NCBI GenBank assembly: GCA_902363145.1
Contig: CABIZB010000001.1
Location: 682,001-746,000, forward strand
DNA: 64,000 bases
Direction of reading: 5' to 3'
Source: Oscillospiraceae bacterium
Lineage (GTDB): Bacteria; Bacillota; Clostridia; Oscillospirales; Ruminococcaceae
Part shown: positions 16,515-25,622 of the stretch, piece by piece
Layout: each line of letters starts with the position of its first letter
How positions within the stretch are numbered: position 1 is the stretch's first letter
Notes under the pieces: generated by a model
What the model saw: only the letters and a program-made list of their open reading frames with translations
The model's database searches: none
What the model was told of the DNA's origin: nothing
Position numbers and translations under genes: made by a program

Positions 16515-17430
16515 ATGAGATATACAAGTGATATGACGGAAAGTCAATGGGAAATAATAAAACCAATATTACAGGAAGCAAAATACAGGAGCTTGGAAGA
16601 AAAGCGAGAACAGATAAATGCGGTATTTTACTTGGTGAAAACAGGGTGTCAATGGAGGAACCTGCCAAAAGATTTTCCTAAGTGGAAGACCGTATATAGC
16701 TTCTATAGAAGAGCTTGTCTGAATGGAATATGGGATAAAATACAGAAAGCACCGGTCAAAAAAGTTCGTTTGGCAAAAGGTAGAAAAGAAGCTCCAAGCT
16801 ATGCTTTGATTGATTCACAAAGTGCTAAAACAGTATCATCAAATGAAAACCGAGGATATGACGGCGAAAAAAAACAAAAGGACGAAAGCGGCATATAGTA
16901 ACAGATACAATGGGAAATCCGCTTTGTGTGCACGTCCATGCCGGCAACATTCACGATACCAAGGGCGGAGTATATACTTTTGAAAAAGCTTTATATCGTT
17001 ATCCCACACTTATTGGCGTTCGTGCCGATCAAGGATACAGGGGTACTTTTAAAAACACGTTTGAAATTTTTCACAATTTAAGAACCCGTCTTCACAAGCA
17101 TATGCGCACGTCTTTTCGGCAAATTTTGCCGCAGACTGCGTTAAAAATCCTTGCCGGGCGAAAGCCCGCCTGCGGATTTTTGCCTACTCTGCAACAAAAT
17201 TATGCTTGAAAATCTGCACACATTTCTTATGAAGACAGGTTCTAAAAGTTGATATTTCTCCGCGAATAAAAAATGAATTTGAAATTCAGCCTGTTCGTTG
17301 GGTAGTTGAACGAACATTTGGCTGGATGACTTGGTCTAGGCGTTTGTCAAAGGACTATGAAATTAGGCCTTTTTACCAAGAAAATATTTGTATTATTTCC
17401 AATTTGCAAACCATGTTGCGTCGATTTTAG
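16515..17430 (+). pseudogene. IS5-family transposase, two frames, split by a MITE
   Basis: Frame A (16515-16898) carries the N-terminal DUF4096 part (MTESQWEIIKPILQEAKY, GCQWRNLPKDFPKWKTVYSF) and the first catalytic Asp in ALIDSQSAKT. At a run of eight A (16867-16874) a -1 shift leads to frame B, GRKRHIVTDTMGNPLCVHVH, then the second Asp in RADQGYRG. The MITE at 17082-17242 then breaks frame B, which resumes at 17246 with [20 protein letters not shown] and the catalytic Glu in VVERTFGW, ending at TAG 17428-17430. The A-run shift is probably programmed, as in related IS; the MITE is the true inactivating lesion. Removing the MITE restores the frame. Confidence 0.85.
17082..17242 (-). mobile_element. 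161-bp MITE copy 2, inserted in the transposase gene
   Basis: Inverse orientation to the other copies; flanked by TAA at 17079-17081 and 17243-17245. It differs from copy 1 at very few bases. It inserted into the IS that has matching ends, so it is younger than the IS insertion. Confidence 0.9.
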
Positions 17431-17458
17431 CTTGTGAAGACAAGTTCTGACATAGACA

Positions 17459-17517
17459 TAAAAAATCGCCATATACACAAGGCATTATGCTTTTGTGTAT
17501 ATGGCGATGATTTTTTT
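17459..17517. terminator. bidirectional terminator between the small membrane protein/IS and the ABC genes
   Basis: ATCGCCATATACACAA and TTGTGTATATGGCGAT form a perfect 16-pair stem with a 12-base loop, with A-runs before and seven T after, so it can act on both strands. It was probably the original terminator of the small membrane protein gene before the IS entered. Confidence 0.9.
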
Positions 17518-17526
17518 GTATTGACC

Positions 17527-19281
17527 TTATACGCTGCCTATGCGCCAGCCCTCAGCCTTTTCCCTTATCTGTACAAAGCGCCTGTAAACGCCGTCCTGAC
17601 TGATAAGCTCGCTGTGAGTTCCCTTTTCGGCAATTCTGCCGTCATCGACTACAAGTATCTGATCGGCGTGCTCGATAGTTGCGAGACGATGTGCGATGGT
17701 GATGATCGTCTTGCCCTTTGTAAGCTCGGATATTGCCGACTGGATAAGATGCTCGTTTTCGGGGTCGATGGAAGCGGTGGCTTCGTCAAGGATTATGATA
17801 GGAGCATTTTTGAGGATAGCTCTTGCGATGGATATTCTCTGCTTTTCGCCGCCTGAAAGAGTTCCGCCGCCCTCGCCTATAACGGTGTCATAGCCCTGAG
17901 GGAGAGCCGATATAAAGTCGTGGCAACGTGCCTTTTTGGCTGCGGCTATCATTTCCTCTTCGATAGCGTCGGGCTTTCCGAAGCAGATGTTTGCACGTAT
18001 GGTATCATTGAAAAGATATACGTTCTGGAAAACCATGGAGATGTTTGAAAGCAGACTGTCGCAGGTCATTTCACGCAGGTCATGGCCGCCTACTGTGATG
18101 CTTCCGCTGTTGGGATCATAAAATCTGGCAAGCAGGCTGCAGATAGTGGTCTTTCCTGAGCCGGACGGACCCACAATGGCGGTAGATGTCTTTTCGGGAA
18201 TAGAGAAGCTTACATTTTTAAGCACCTGACGGGAATCATATCCGAAATCAACATTTTTGAACTCGATATCGTAGTGGCTGAGAGGAATATTCTTTCCGTT
18301 TTCATCAATAAAGCTGCTTCCTTTAAGAGCATCCAGCTGATCCATTGCATCGTCGATAACGCTGAGAGTGTGTGCGCTGTCGCTGATAGGTTCAAGGCTT
18401 GCAAATACCACAAAGGAGAAGAACACGAACATGAGCATTACGGAAAAGTCCATCTTTCCGTTAAGGCACATAAGTGACGCTGCAAGTGCAAGTGCTACCG
18501 AGCCGCATTTAAGGGCTATCAGGTGGCAGAGATTTGAGGGAAGATATCCCCACTCTATTTTAAGATGTATGCGCTTGCTGTCCCCTACCGCCTTTGTGAC
18601 GGAATCCATGGAAGCACCGCTTTTTCCGAAGGACTTAACTACCGCAAGTCCTCTTGAGTATTCGATTATTGCGCCTGTCATATCCTTGTTAGCCTGAGCC
18701 TCAACAGGTGAATTTTGGGCGCTGTAGCGTGAGATGAGCACAAGGAATATGAATGAAACCGCTGCGGCTGCCAGTGCTATAAGTGCGGTCACGGGGCTGA
18801 ATATTGCAAGTGTGACAAATATAACGATAAAGTTCAGATATCCGCCTACGAAATTATCGACCATTCGTATGCCCATATTTTCAAGGGTAGAAAGACCTGT
18901 GGTTACCGAGTTGAGTATATTTCCCGTGCTTACCTGCTGGAAATAGCCGAGAGATACTCGCTTCAGGGCATCACCTACTGCAAGGCGGTCACGGGCGGTA
19001 AGCTCATAGCCGATAGACTCCTGAAATCTTGCTCTGAGATAATCAAACAAGAATCTGAGGGCAACGAAAACGATCTGCAAAACAAGGCTCTTCCATATCC
19101 AGCTTCTGTCAAAGGCTGTGCCGTTCATTTTTGAGTCAATAAGCAGTCCTATGGTATAGGCTGCGACCATTATTGGCATAGCTGTGAAAATATGAGATAA
19201 AAATGATACCGCAAAGCCTGCGTAAAGCCTGCCCTTAAATTCACCGCACCAGTTGATTATGCGCTTGATAGTTTTAAACAT
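17527..19281 (-). CDS. ABC transporter permease/ATPase, second subunit of a siderophore-type pair
   Basis: 584 residues: an exporter-fold membrane domain with six helices (residues about 15-310), then an ATPase with Walker A GPSGSGKTT, signature LSGGEKQR, Walker B IIILDEATASID and H-loop IAHRLATI. ATG 19281 follows ACGGAGGTGCGGAAA and overlaps the stop of the upstream gene by 8 bases, indicating a heterodimer. The pair plus an AraC regulator matches YbtP/YbtQ and IrtA/IrtB systems, which have an exporter fold but take up iron-siderophores. The substrate is inferred; a drug exporter is the alternative. Confidence 0.85.
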   Translation of the reverse strand: MFKTIKRIINWCGEFKGRLYAGFAVSFLSHIFTAMPIMVAAYTIGLLIDSKMNGTAFDRSWIWKSLVLQIVFVALRFLFDYLRARFQESIGYELTARDRLAVGDALKRVSLGYFQQVSTGNILNSVTTGLSTLENMGIRMVDNFVGGYLNFIVIFVTLAIFSPVTALIALAAAAVSFIFLVLISRYSAQNSPVEAQANKDMTGAIIEYSRGLAVVKSFGKSGASMDSVTKAVGDSKRIHLKIEWGYLPSNLCHLIALKCGSVALALAASLMCLNGKMDFSVMLMFVFFSFVVFASLEPISDSAHTLSVIDDAMDQLDALKGSSFIDENGKNIPLSHYDIEFKNVDFGYDSRQVLKNVSFSIPEKTSTAIVGPSGSGKTTICSLLARFYDPNSGSITVGGHDLREMTCDSLLSNISMVFQNVYLFNDTIRANICFGKPDAIEEEMIAAAKKARCHDFISALPQGYDTVIGEGGGTLSGGEKQRISIARAILKNAPIIILDEATASIDPENEHLIQSAISELTKGKTIITIAHRLATIEHADQILVVDDGRIAEKGTHSELISQDGVYRRFVQIREKAEGWRIGSV

Positions 19282-21052
19282 TTTCCGCACCTCCGTTTGT
19301 GGCAACAGCCCAGTCCTTTGCGCCTATATGGGCTTCCCACATATCCTTGTAAAGCGGGCAGTCTGCCAGAAGCTGTTCCTGGGTTCCCTGAGCAAGTATT
19401 TTGCCGTTTTTCAGCACAACAATATTGTCGGCAGATTTAATGGTAGAAAGTCTGTGGGCAATTACCAGCAGAGTTTTGCCCTTGGTGAGAGCTGTTATGG
19501 ACTGCTGTATCTTATGCTCGTTTTCGGGGTCGGTAAATGCTGTTGCCTCGTCAAGAATTACTATGGGAGCATTTTTGAGCATCATTCTTGCAATGGCGAT
19601 ACGCTGCTTTTCGCCGCCTGACAGGCGCTTTCCTGCTTCACCGGCGGGAGTGTCGTAGCCATTGGGGAGCTTGTTTATAAACTCCTCGCACTGGGCTGCT
19701 CTTGCAGCTGCCTTTACCTGTTCATCGGTTGCCTTGGGATCGCCCAGACGGATATTTTCAAGTATGGAGCAGCGGAAAAGGAAGTTATCCTGTGTAACAA
19801 AGCTTACATATTCCGAAAGCTGGGAAAGGGGCATATCCTTGACGTTCACGCCGCCTATCTCTATGCTGCCCGAGCTTACGTCCCAGAAGCGGGCGATAAG
19901 CTTTGCCACTGTGGATTTTCCTCCGCCGGATGGGCCAACAAGAGCTGTGAAGCTGCCCTGAGGGAGCTTCATGGCAATGCCGTGGAGGACTTCATCATCA
20001 GCATTTCCCATGTAGGAAAATCTGACATTTTTAAGGGAAACATCTATCTTTTTAACATCTGCACGCTTTGCAGGCTCGGGAAGCTCCTTCATATTAAGAA
20101 ACTCTTCCAGTCCTTCAACCGTGAACTTGACCTGACGCATATTTTCGGAGAATACCTCCAGCTTTGCAAGCGAGCCTACCATGGAGATAGAAAGCATTAC
20201 TGCCAGTGCTGCCTGCGCAGGAGATATGGTTCCCGATGATGCCAGAGCCAGCGCTGTGGGCAGTGTTCCGATAAGTGTTGAGGGGAAAAGCGCAAATGCA
20301 AGCTTCATGGTCACATATGTGGAAGCGAGCCACTTTACAACAAATGTTTTAAAGTCGTTTATTGCGCCTGCGTATTTTTCGTAGGAAACGCCTGCACGTC
20401 CGAAAGCTTTGATAACTTCAATTCCCTCGATATACTCAACCACGGTGCTGTTCATATAAGCGCCCGCCTGATCGTATTTATCGAAGTTTTCGCCGCTTAT
20501 TTTAAAGGTAAGCCCCATGCAGATAAATGACAGAGGGAATGTTACCAGCGATGCCAGAGCAATTCGCCAGTCGATGCAGATGAGAGCGATAATGCTCACT
20601 ACAGGCAGCACGATATGTCCTGCACCCTCGGGGACCATGTGAGCAAGAGGAGGTTCGAGATTTTCAATCTTATCCACCATCATGTTCTTTATTTCGCCTA
20701 TGGAGTGATTCTCCACATCTCCGAGAGGTGCGTGGAGAAATCTGTCTGCCAGACGGAGACGAAGTCCCTCAAGAACATTGTATGCCATATTGTGGGAGAT
20801 GCCTGTGGATAGCGTGAACAACACTACCTTTACGATATAAGCCGCCAGCGCACCAATGCACCAGCCGATTATCGAGCTGCTTGAAGCTATGCCGTCAGTG
20901 AACAGGCATATTATCCTGTACATACAATAAAAAGGCACAAGCCCCGATGTTACGCTTATGACTGAGAGTATCACCGATATCACAAGCTTTGCCTTCTGCC
21001 CCTCGGCGTACCTGAACAGCGTGGCTGTCCAGCTGCTTTTTTCCTTTTCCAT
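19274..21052 (-). CDS. ABC transporter permease/ATPase, first subunit of a siderophore-type pair
   Basis: About 592 residues with six membrane helices and an ATPase: Walker A GPSGGGKST, signature LSGGEKQR, Walker B IVILDEATAFTDPENE, H-loop VIAHRLST. The LDEATAFxDPENE form is common in YbtQ/IrtB-type proteins. Two ATG codons, 21058 and 21052, are possible; AAAGGA lies only 3 bases before the first but 9 before the second, so I prefer 21052. The gene begins 8-14 bases after the AraC gene stop and overlaps the next subunit, forming one three-gene operon. Confidence 0.85.
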   Translation of the reverse strand: MEKEKSSWTATLFRYAEGQKAKLVISVILSVISVTSGLVPFYCMYRIICLFTDGIASSSSIIGWCIGALAAYIVKVVLFTLSTGISHNMAYNVLEGLRLRLADRFLHAPLGDVENHSIGEIKNMMVDKIENLEPPLAHMVPEGAGHIVLPVVSIIALICIDWRIALASLVTFPLSFICMGLTFKISGENFDKYDQAGAYMNSTVVEYIEGIEVIKAFGRAGVSYEKYAGAINDFKTFVVKWLASTYVTMKLAFALFPSTLIGTLPTALALASSGTISPAQAALAVMLSISMVGSLAKLEVFSENMRQVKFTVEGLEEFLNMKELPEPAKRADVKKIDVSLKNVRFSYMGNADDEVLHGIAMKLPQGSFTALVGPSGGGKSTVAKLIARFWDVSSGSIEIGGVNVKDMPLSQLSEYVSFVTQDNFLFRCSILENIRLGDPKATDEQVKAAARAAQCEEFINKLPNGYDTPAGEAGKRLSGGEKQRIAIARMMLKNAPIVILDEATAFTDPENEHKIQQSITALTKGKTLLVIAHRLSTIKSADNIVVLKNGKILAQGTQEQLLADCPLYKDMWEAHIGAKDWAVATNGGAENV

Positions 21053-21066
21053 TTTCATCTTTCCTT

Positions 21067-22017
21067 TCAGCGGATATCTTTGCGGTATTCAATGGGCGTG
21101 CGCCCCATTATCCTTTTGAATGCCGCCGCAAATTTGCTTGCACTGTCATATCCCACAAGTCCTGCTATCTCTGCTGCGCTTTTGTTTCTGTCATTTATCA
21201 GCATTTCCGCAGCATTGTTCATTCGGAAGCCTGTGAGCCATGCTCCGATAGACGTTCCATAGACCGAGCGGAAACAGCTTTTCATTGTTGTAAGAGGAAT
21301 TTCAAACTGCTCCGAAAGCTCTTCCTGAGTAAAATTATCTGACATATTTTCTGCCAGAAATGTTTTTATCGCCTTGACCTTTTCAACCTGCGTCCTGTAG
21401 AAATACTGTCGCTTTTCATCTTCTGACGTCTCAGCAGCATCAAGGCAGAGCAGAAGTTCCAGAACCTTTACCCGCAGATACGGGAGACGTATGCTGTCGG
21501 GAACTCCGTACATTCCGCTGAAAACAGAATCAAGAGTCGTATTTTTACGAATAACGACGGGATATTTGCCCATGCGGAATTTTTCCGTAAACTTATCAAA
21601 GTCAATGGTCATTCCGTCTATCATGCCGTTAAGCGATCTTTCGGCTATAGCTGTGGCAAATCCAACTGTTATGCCGTGAAAATGGCATGACGGGAACACG
21701 AACCGACCTGTATGTATCTGCCTTGTATCAAGCTTTACGTCGTGGGCTTCAAAATAAGAAAATGTGTTTTCGGCATATTCATATTCCATTCGCCCCTCGC
21801 TGCAGTGATCTGCCACAAGAACGCCATTTTGGGGAACATATCCCGAATCGACATATTCCATGTGGAAATCGTTGTAGAAAAGCTGCACGCCGTCAAAAAG
21901 CTCATAGCAGGTCATTGTGCCGTCGCCAGTTTCATTCCTGAATTTCCAGACGCTGCACCCGCTGCTTTGTGCAAGAAGTTCTGCACCTTGCTTTGTGAAT
22001 GCTTCCGCACCGTTCAT
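21067..22017 (-). CDS. AraC-family regulator of the ABC transporter operon
   Basis: 316 residues. The N-terminal ~220 residues have no named domain but would be the ligand-sensing part. The C terminus holds the two helix-turn-helices of AraC: LSEQFEIPLTTMKSCFRSVY and SAAEIAGLVGYDSASKFAAA followed by FKRIMGRTPIEYRK. It is the first gene of the operon with the ABC pair, as YbtA-like regulators are with siderophore importers. ATG 22017 follows a run of GGGGGGG. Iron-siderophore response is inferred. Confidence 0.88.
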   Translation of the reverse strand: MNGAEAFTKQGAELLAQSSGCSVWKFRNETGDGTMTCYELFDGVQLFYNDFHMEYVDSGYVPQNGVLVADHCSEGRMEYEYAENTFSYFEAHDVKLDTRQIHTGRFVFPSCHFHGITVGFATAIAERSLNGMIDGMTIDFDKFTEKFRMGKYPVVIRKNTTLDSVFSGMYGVPDSIRLPYLRVKVLELLLCLDAAETSEDEKRQYFYRTQVEKVKAIKTFLAENMSDNFTQEELSEQFEIPLTTMKSCFRSVYGTSIGAWLTGFRMNNAAEMLINDRNKSAAEIAGLVGYDSASKFAAAFKRIMGRTPIEYRKDIR

Positions 22018-22151
22018 TCTGTGCCCCCCCTTTTTTATGTTGTCTATTGCTAACTATATGATATTATATCATGCAAATATTTGTTTGTCTATCCCTTTCG
22101 GACAGATATGCTCCGTTTGGACAGAAAAGATTTCTGCTCTGTTCTGTATAT

Positions 22152-22191
22152 AAAAAGTCCCCCGATAACGACTGAATATCATTATCGGGGG
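22152..22191 (-). terminator. terminator after the hybrid sensor kinase gene
   Basis: On the minus strand CCCCCGATAA and TTATCGGGGG form a 10-pair stem with a 13-base loop, followed by ACTTTTTATA. It begins 7 bases after the kinase stop. Confidence 0.88.
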
Positions 22192-22197
22192 ATATCA

Positions 22198-24627
22198 TTA
22201 CTTTTTAGTCATAACGTCCGTTATAGCTTCACGAATTTTGTTGATATCAAGTGGCTTTGTGATGTGGGCGTTCATTCCCACCTCAAAGCTGCGCTGAACA
22301 TCGTCCTGAAAAGCGTTTGCGGTCATTGCGATAACGGGTATGGTCTGAGCGTCCGCACGGGTCATTGACCTTATTTTGCGGGCAGCGTCCAGTCCGCTCA
22401 TTACGGGCATCATAACGTCCATGAAGATGATGTCAAATCCGCCGACCTCAGAAGCGGCGAACTTTTCCACAGCTTCTTTGCCGTTGGAGGCTTTTACAAC
22501 TATCATGCCCTCACCCTCAAGAAGAAACTCGGCTATTTCCATGTTAAGCTCGTTATCTTCGACCAGGAGAGCCATTTTGCGGTGCATATCAACTGTGGGG
22601 CGGACAGTGCTGTCGGACTTTTCTCCGCTGACATCACGGTCAATTTTCAAAGGCACGGAGACAGAGAAGTAAGTCCCTTCATTGACCTTGCTTTGCAGGT
22701 CTATCTTTCCGCCCATACGTTCAACAAGCTCCTTGACGATGGAAAGACCGAGACCTGAACCGAAGGAGCTGTTTTCGCTGCGCTCCTCCTGTGAAAAGGG
22801 CTCAAAGGCGTGCTTGATGAAATCCTCATTCATGCCGATGCCTGTGTCGGAGCAAACAAAGGTGTACATGGAGGTATCGCTGTCTATAGGCTCTTCTGTG
22901 GTATATACGGTTATGCTGCCGTTTTCACGGTTGTATTTAACGGCATTGTTTGTCATGTTGAGAAGTATCTGCTGGAGATGTACCGGGCTGCCGATAACAT
23001 TCCTGTGGATTATGTTAATCTTGCTTTCAGCAACATTAAAGGCAATGCAGTGTTCGGAGGCATTTATTTCAGCAACGGAATTGGATTTTTTCAGCATATC
23101 TATGATATCGAACCGCTTGTTTTCCAGTATTACCTTGCCCGATTCCAGCTTGTTCATATCAAGAACGTTGTTTACCAGCGACAGCAGATATCCCGACGCC
23201 TCCCCTATCTTGCGGCGGCATTCTGCCTGCTTTTCCATATTTTCGGGGAAATGGTTTGCTATTTCAAGCATTCCACGAATGCCGTTTATTGGGGTTCGGA
23301 TATCGTGGCTCATTCTTCGGAGAAAATCAGATTTTGCTATATCAGCACGCTTCACTTCCTGAAGTGTATTTACAAGCTTTTCTTCGTATTCAAGCTCCTT
23401 GGTCTTGCGGTCATTTATGTCGCTTACAACATACAGCACTCTTGTTACTTTTCCATTTTCGTCCCTGCTCTGCACTATAAAATTAACAGAATACCATTTG
23501 CCGTTGAAGCCTTTCATTTCCGTATAAACGGAATTTTTATCGGCAAGGCGGTCTACAAGGGTATCAAAATCAAGAAACTCTGCCATAACATCGTGATATT
23601 CGGGAGAAGCAAGCTGGTTTATCCCGATATCAGCCATTTCGGAAATATGTCCGCCACGTTCCACCATGCCGTATTTAACGCCATCGGTATTAACTCGGTC
23701 ATATCTTTCGGCAGTGAGATCGACTGCATATATCTGCAAAAAAAGCGTGCTTACGGCAGAGATAACTTCATTTTTCAGGTTTGCCGAGCTGAGAGCAGCT
23801 TCAAGGGCACGCTCTCCTTTTTCCTTATATTCCATATATTTGGTTATGTCGGAGATTATACCCTGAAAAAAAGTTCTGCCGCCTGCGGCAATGAGTATTG
23901 TGGTATCGGATACCCAGTGATAGCCGTCTTTTCCAAGGAGCCTGTATATCTGATCTGCATAGTTATCGGTCCCTTTTTCCCGTATCACCGTATTGCAGTA
24001 TTTAAGTATGAGCTGGCGGTCATCGGGGTGAACAAGGTTCATGTATTTGTTGTCAAACCGTGTTCTGATATCCTCCTCAGTCCAGCCGAGAATATTAAGG
24101 AAACGGTCACTGACGTAAAGGAACGGGAAGCCCTTTTCACACGAGCAGCGGTGATATCCCCCCGGCAGATTTTTGAACATTGATTCGGACAGAAAATTCT
24201 GCTGTTCAAGCTCCTTCTGCCGCCTTACAAAATCCGTCATGTCATTGCATATGCTTACAATGGCGAGCCTGCCGTCATCGGTCCTGATGACCTTGCCCTT
24301 ATCCACAGTCCAGAACCAGCTTCCGTCTTTGCGGAGCATACGGTAGGTGGTCTCATATGTCTGACCCTCGTAATAGCTGTCGGTAAGGTCTTTTTGCACC
24401 TGCGGCATATCGTCGGGGTGTATAGTGTTTGCCACCATTCCGCCGATACCCTCTGCCAGTGAAGCGGTATCGGGATAACCGAGCATTTTTGCCATTTTAT
24501 CGTTTGCATAGTACAGCGGAAATCCGTCTTCACAGTACCCGCCGATTATTCCTGCGTTCTTTTCATGCAGGAATACATCTGTGATAGCCTTTTCATCATA
24601 TTCAGACAAATGTCCGTTCATCTGCAT
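22198..24627 (-). CDS. hybrid sensor histidine kinase with PAS domains and receiver
   Basis: 809 residues without membrane segments, so a cytoplasmic sensor. Order: PAS (about 15-140, with YYANDKMAKMLGYPD and TYRMLRKDGSWFW), PAS (about 150-270, FLYVSDRFLNILGW), a further PAS-like part (275-420), HisKA with His441 in RRMSHDIRTPINGIRGMLE, HATPase (DTGIGMNEDFIKHAFEPF, GSGLGLSIVKELVERMGG) and a C-terminal receiver with Asp737 in DIIFMDVMMPVMSG. There is no Hpt domain, so phosphate may pass to an external Hpt protein. ATG 24627 follows CGGAGGTATTCACA. The signal is unknown. Confidence 0.92.
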   Translation of the reverse strand: MQMNGHLSEYDEKAITDVFLHEKNAGIIGGYCEDGFPLYYANDKMAKMLGYPDTASLAEGIGGMVANTIHPDDMPQVQKDLTDSYYEGQTYETTYRMLRKDGSWFWTVDKGKVIRTDDGRLAIVSICNDMTDFVRRQKELEQQNFLSESMFKNLPGGYHRCSCEKGFPFLYVSDRFLNILGWTEEDIRTRFDNKYMNLVHPDDRQLILKYCNTVIREKGTDNYADQIYRLLGKDGYHWVSDTTILIAAGGRTFFQGIISDITKYMEYKEKGERALEAALSSANLKNEVISAVSTLFLQIYAVDLTAERYDRVNTDGVKYGMVERGGHISEMADIGINQLASPEYHDVMAEFLDFDTLVDRLADKNSVYTEMKGFNGKWYSVNFIVQSRDENGKVTRVLYVVSDINDRKTKELEYEEKLVNTLQEVKRADIAKSDFLRRMSHDIRTPINGIRGMLEIANHFPENMEKQAECRRKIGEASGYLLSLVNNVLDMNKLESGKVILENKRFDIIDMLKKSNSVAEINASEHCIAFNVAESKINIIHRNVIGSPVHLQQILLNMTNNAVKYNRENGSITVYTTEEPIDSDTSMYTFVCSDTGIGMNEDFIKHAFEPFSQEERSENSSFGSGLGLSIVKELVERMGGKIDLQSKVNEGTYFSVSVPLKIDRDVSGEKSDSTVRPTVDMHRKMALLVEDNELNMEIAEFLLEGEGMIVVKASNGKEAVEKFAASEVGGFDIIFMDVMMPVMSGLDAARKIRSMTRADAQTIPVIAMTANAFQDDVQRSFEVGMNAHITKPLDINKIREAITDVMTKK

Positions 24628-24650
24628 TGTGAATACCTCCGATAAATAAA

Positions 24651-24684
24651 ATTATAGCAAGGCATAAAATGACCTTGCTATAAT
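24651..24684 (-). terminator. 12-bp perfect inverted repeat: terminator of the surface-protein operon, or operator of the kinase gene
   Basis: ATTATAGCAAGG and CCTTGCTATAAT, loop of 10. On the minus strand it is followed by TTTATTTAT, so it can end transcription from the operon at 24758-29347. It also lies 24 bases before the kinase start and each arm holds a TATAAT/ATTATA hexamer, so an operator or promoter role is possible. Confidence 0.55.
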
Positions 24685-24757
24685 ACTACTGCATGATATT
24701 ATAACATATAAAGATTAACAAATCATGCCAAGTGTGGAGAATTTTGCTTAATGTGCT

Positions 24758-25612
24758 TTAACGTACATGATCGAGAAAATTCAGCCTTTCAACAATACGC
24801 ACCAGCTGTTCCGTCTGAGCGGTGAACTTTTCGCTGTTTGCTTTTATGGAACGGAATGCTTTGCCTTTGAACGGCAGGTCGTTTGTGCATACTGCAAGGT
24901 AAATATACTTATCTGTCACAGCTGCCGCTGCGGGATCCCCTGTTTCGGCGACAAGTGCGGAAAGACCGTTTGTGAGAGCAACAGGTACATTTTCTCCGAT
25001 AGATGAAAATACGGATATGCCGTTTTCACTGCGAAGCTTTTCACCGTTCCGACACAGCGCAGGAGCATTTGCAGTGTCACTGCACACTTTCACTCCCGCA
25101 TACTGTGGTATCTGATGTTCGGTGCGCAGGATATAGCCTGAAAAGACCTTGTTATCAGATGTTACTTTTTCATATGAATTGATATCGGGGTTATATATTT
25201 CTTCCGTATCACGGTCTGTCAGCTCGATATTGCAGCGGACAAAGTGTATGCCCTTGACCGAGCCGTCAATATACGCTCCGCCGTCAGCAGAAGTAAATCC
25301 GCTGAGGAGACCTGTACGTCTTATCTCAGGATTGTCAAAGCGCTTAGAGGCGGAGTATTCTTTCAGCTCAATGCGCTGCATAAGTATATCGGGCAGGATA
25401 TCCTTACTTATATCGTCTGAGCCTGATTTTTTCATCGCCTTTGTGACCGCAGAACATATGAAAAAGCCGATGACTGCCGCAATAAGTCCTGCCGTAAAGC
25501 CGTAGGAAGCTGCTATAGAAACAGCTGCTACGAGAGTTATTATTATAAGAAGCAATGTGACTGCTATACGGAGCAGTATTTTTCCTATCCGTTTTGCTTC
25601 CTTATTATCCAT
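24758..25612 (-). CDS. membrane protein of DUF3137-like type
   Basis: 284 residues. Two adjacent hydrophobic helices near the N terminus (IAVTLLLIIITLVAAVSIAA and TAGLIAAVIGFFICSAVT, about 15-60) are followed by a soluble part with SVKGIHFVRCNIELTD and ENGISVFSSIGENVPVAL. This layout is like DUF3137 proteins, whose role is unknown; the match is by eye only. ATG 25612 follows AGAGGTGCATT, 10 bases after the stop of the 1102-residue protein gene, as third gene of the operon. Confidence 0.68.
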   Translation of the reverse strand: MDNKEAKRIGKILLRIAVTLLLIIITLVAAVSIAASYGFTAGLIAAVIGFFICSAVTKAMKKSGSDDISKDILPDILMQRIELKEYSASKRFDNPEIRRTGLLSGFTSADGGAYIDGSVKGIHFVRCNIELTDRDTEEIYNPDINSYEKVTSDNKVFSGYILRTEHQIPQYAGVKVCSDTANAPALCRNGEKLRSENGISVFSSIGENVPVALTNGLSALVAETGDPAAAAVTDKYIYLAVCTNDLPFKGKAFRSIKANSEKFTAQTEQLVRIVERLNFLDHVR

Positions 25613-25622
25613 AATGCACCTC

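Larger units (their letters stand above)
16473..17447 (+). mobile_element. IS5-family insertion sequence (IS427/IS1031-like), carrying a nested MITE
   Basis: The ends are GAACTTGTCTTCACAAG and its perfect inverse CTTGTGAAGACAAGTTC (17 bp), with TGA duplicated at 16470-16472 and 17448-17450. A TNA duplication fits the IS1031-type branch of IS5. Total length is 975 bp, or 811 bp without the 164 bp added by the MITE, a usual size for the group. It lies in the 3' end of a small membrane protein gene. The same ends, with a few changes, define the 161-bp MITEs in the window. Confidence 0.92.

Noticed and set aside
16880..16900. Transposase frame change read as an inactivating mutation
   Set aside because: The shift occurs on a run of eight A with continuous homology in the -1 frame, as in related IS with programmed shifts. 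The MITE is the real break.
14035..17242. CRISPR-like repeats
   Set aside because: The repeats are dispersed, 161 bp long, with terminal inverted repeats and target duplications. No short regularly spaced repeats and no cas genes were seen.
22810..24183. 457-codon open frame on the plus strand
   Set aside because: It lies wholly antisense to the sensor kinase with clear PAS/HisKA/receiver domains, has no ribosome site and no recognisable domain. Other long antisense frames (812-1675, 34456-35121, 42704-43438, 54159-54908) were dropped for the same reasons.
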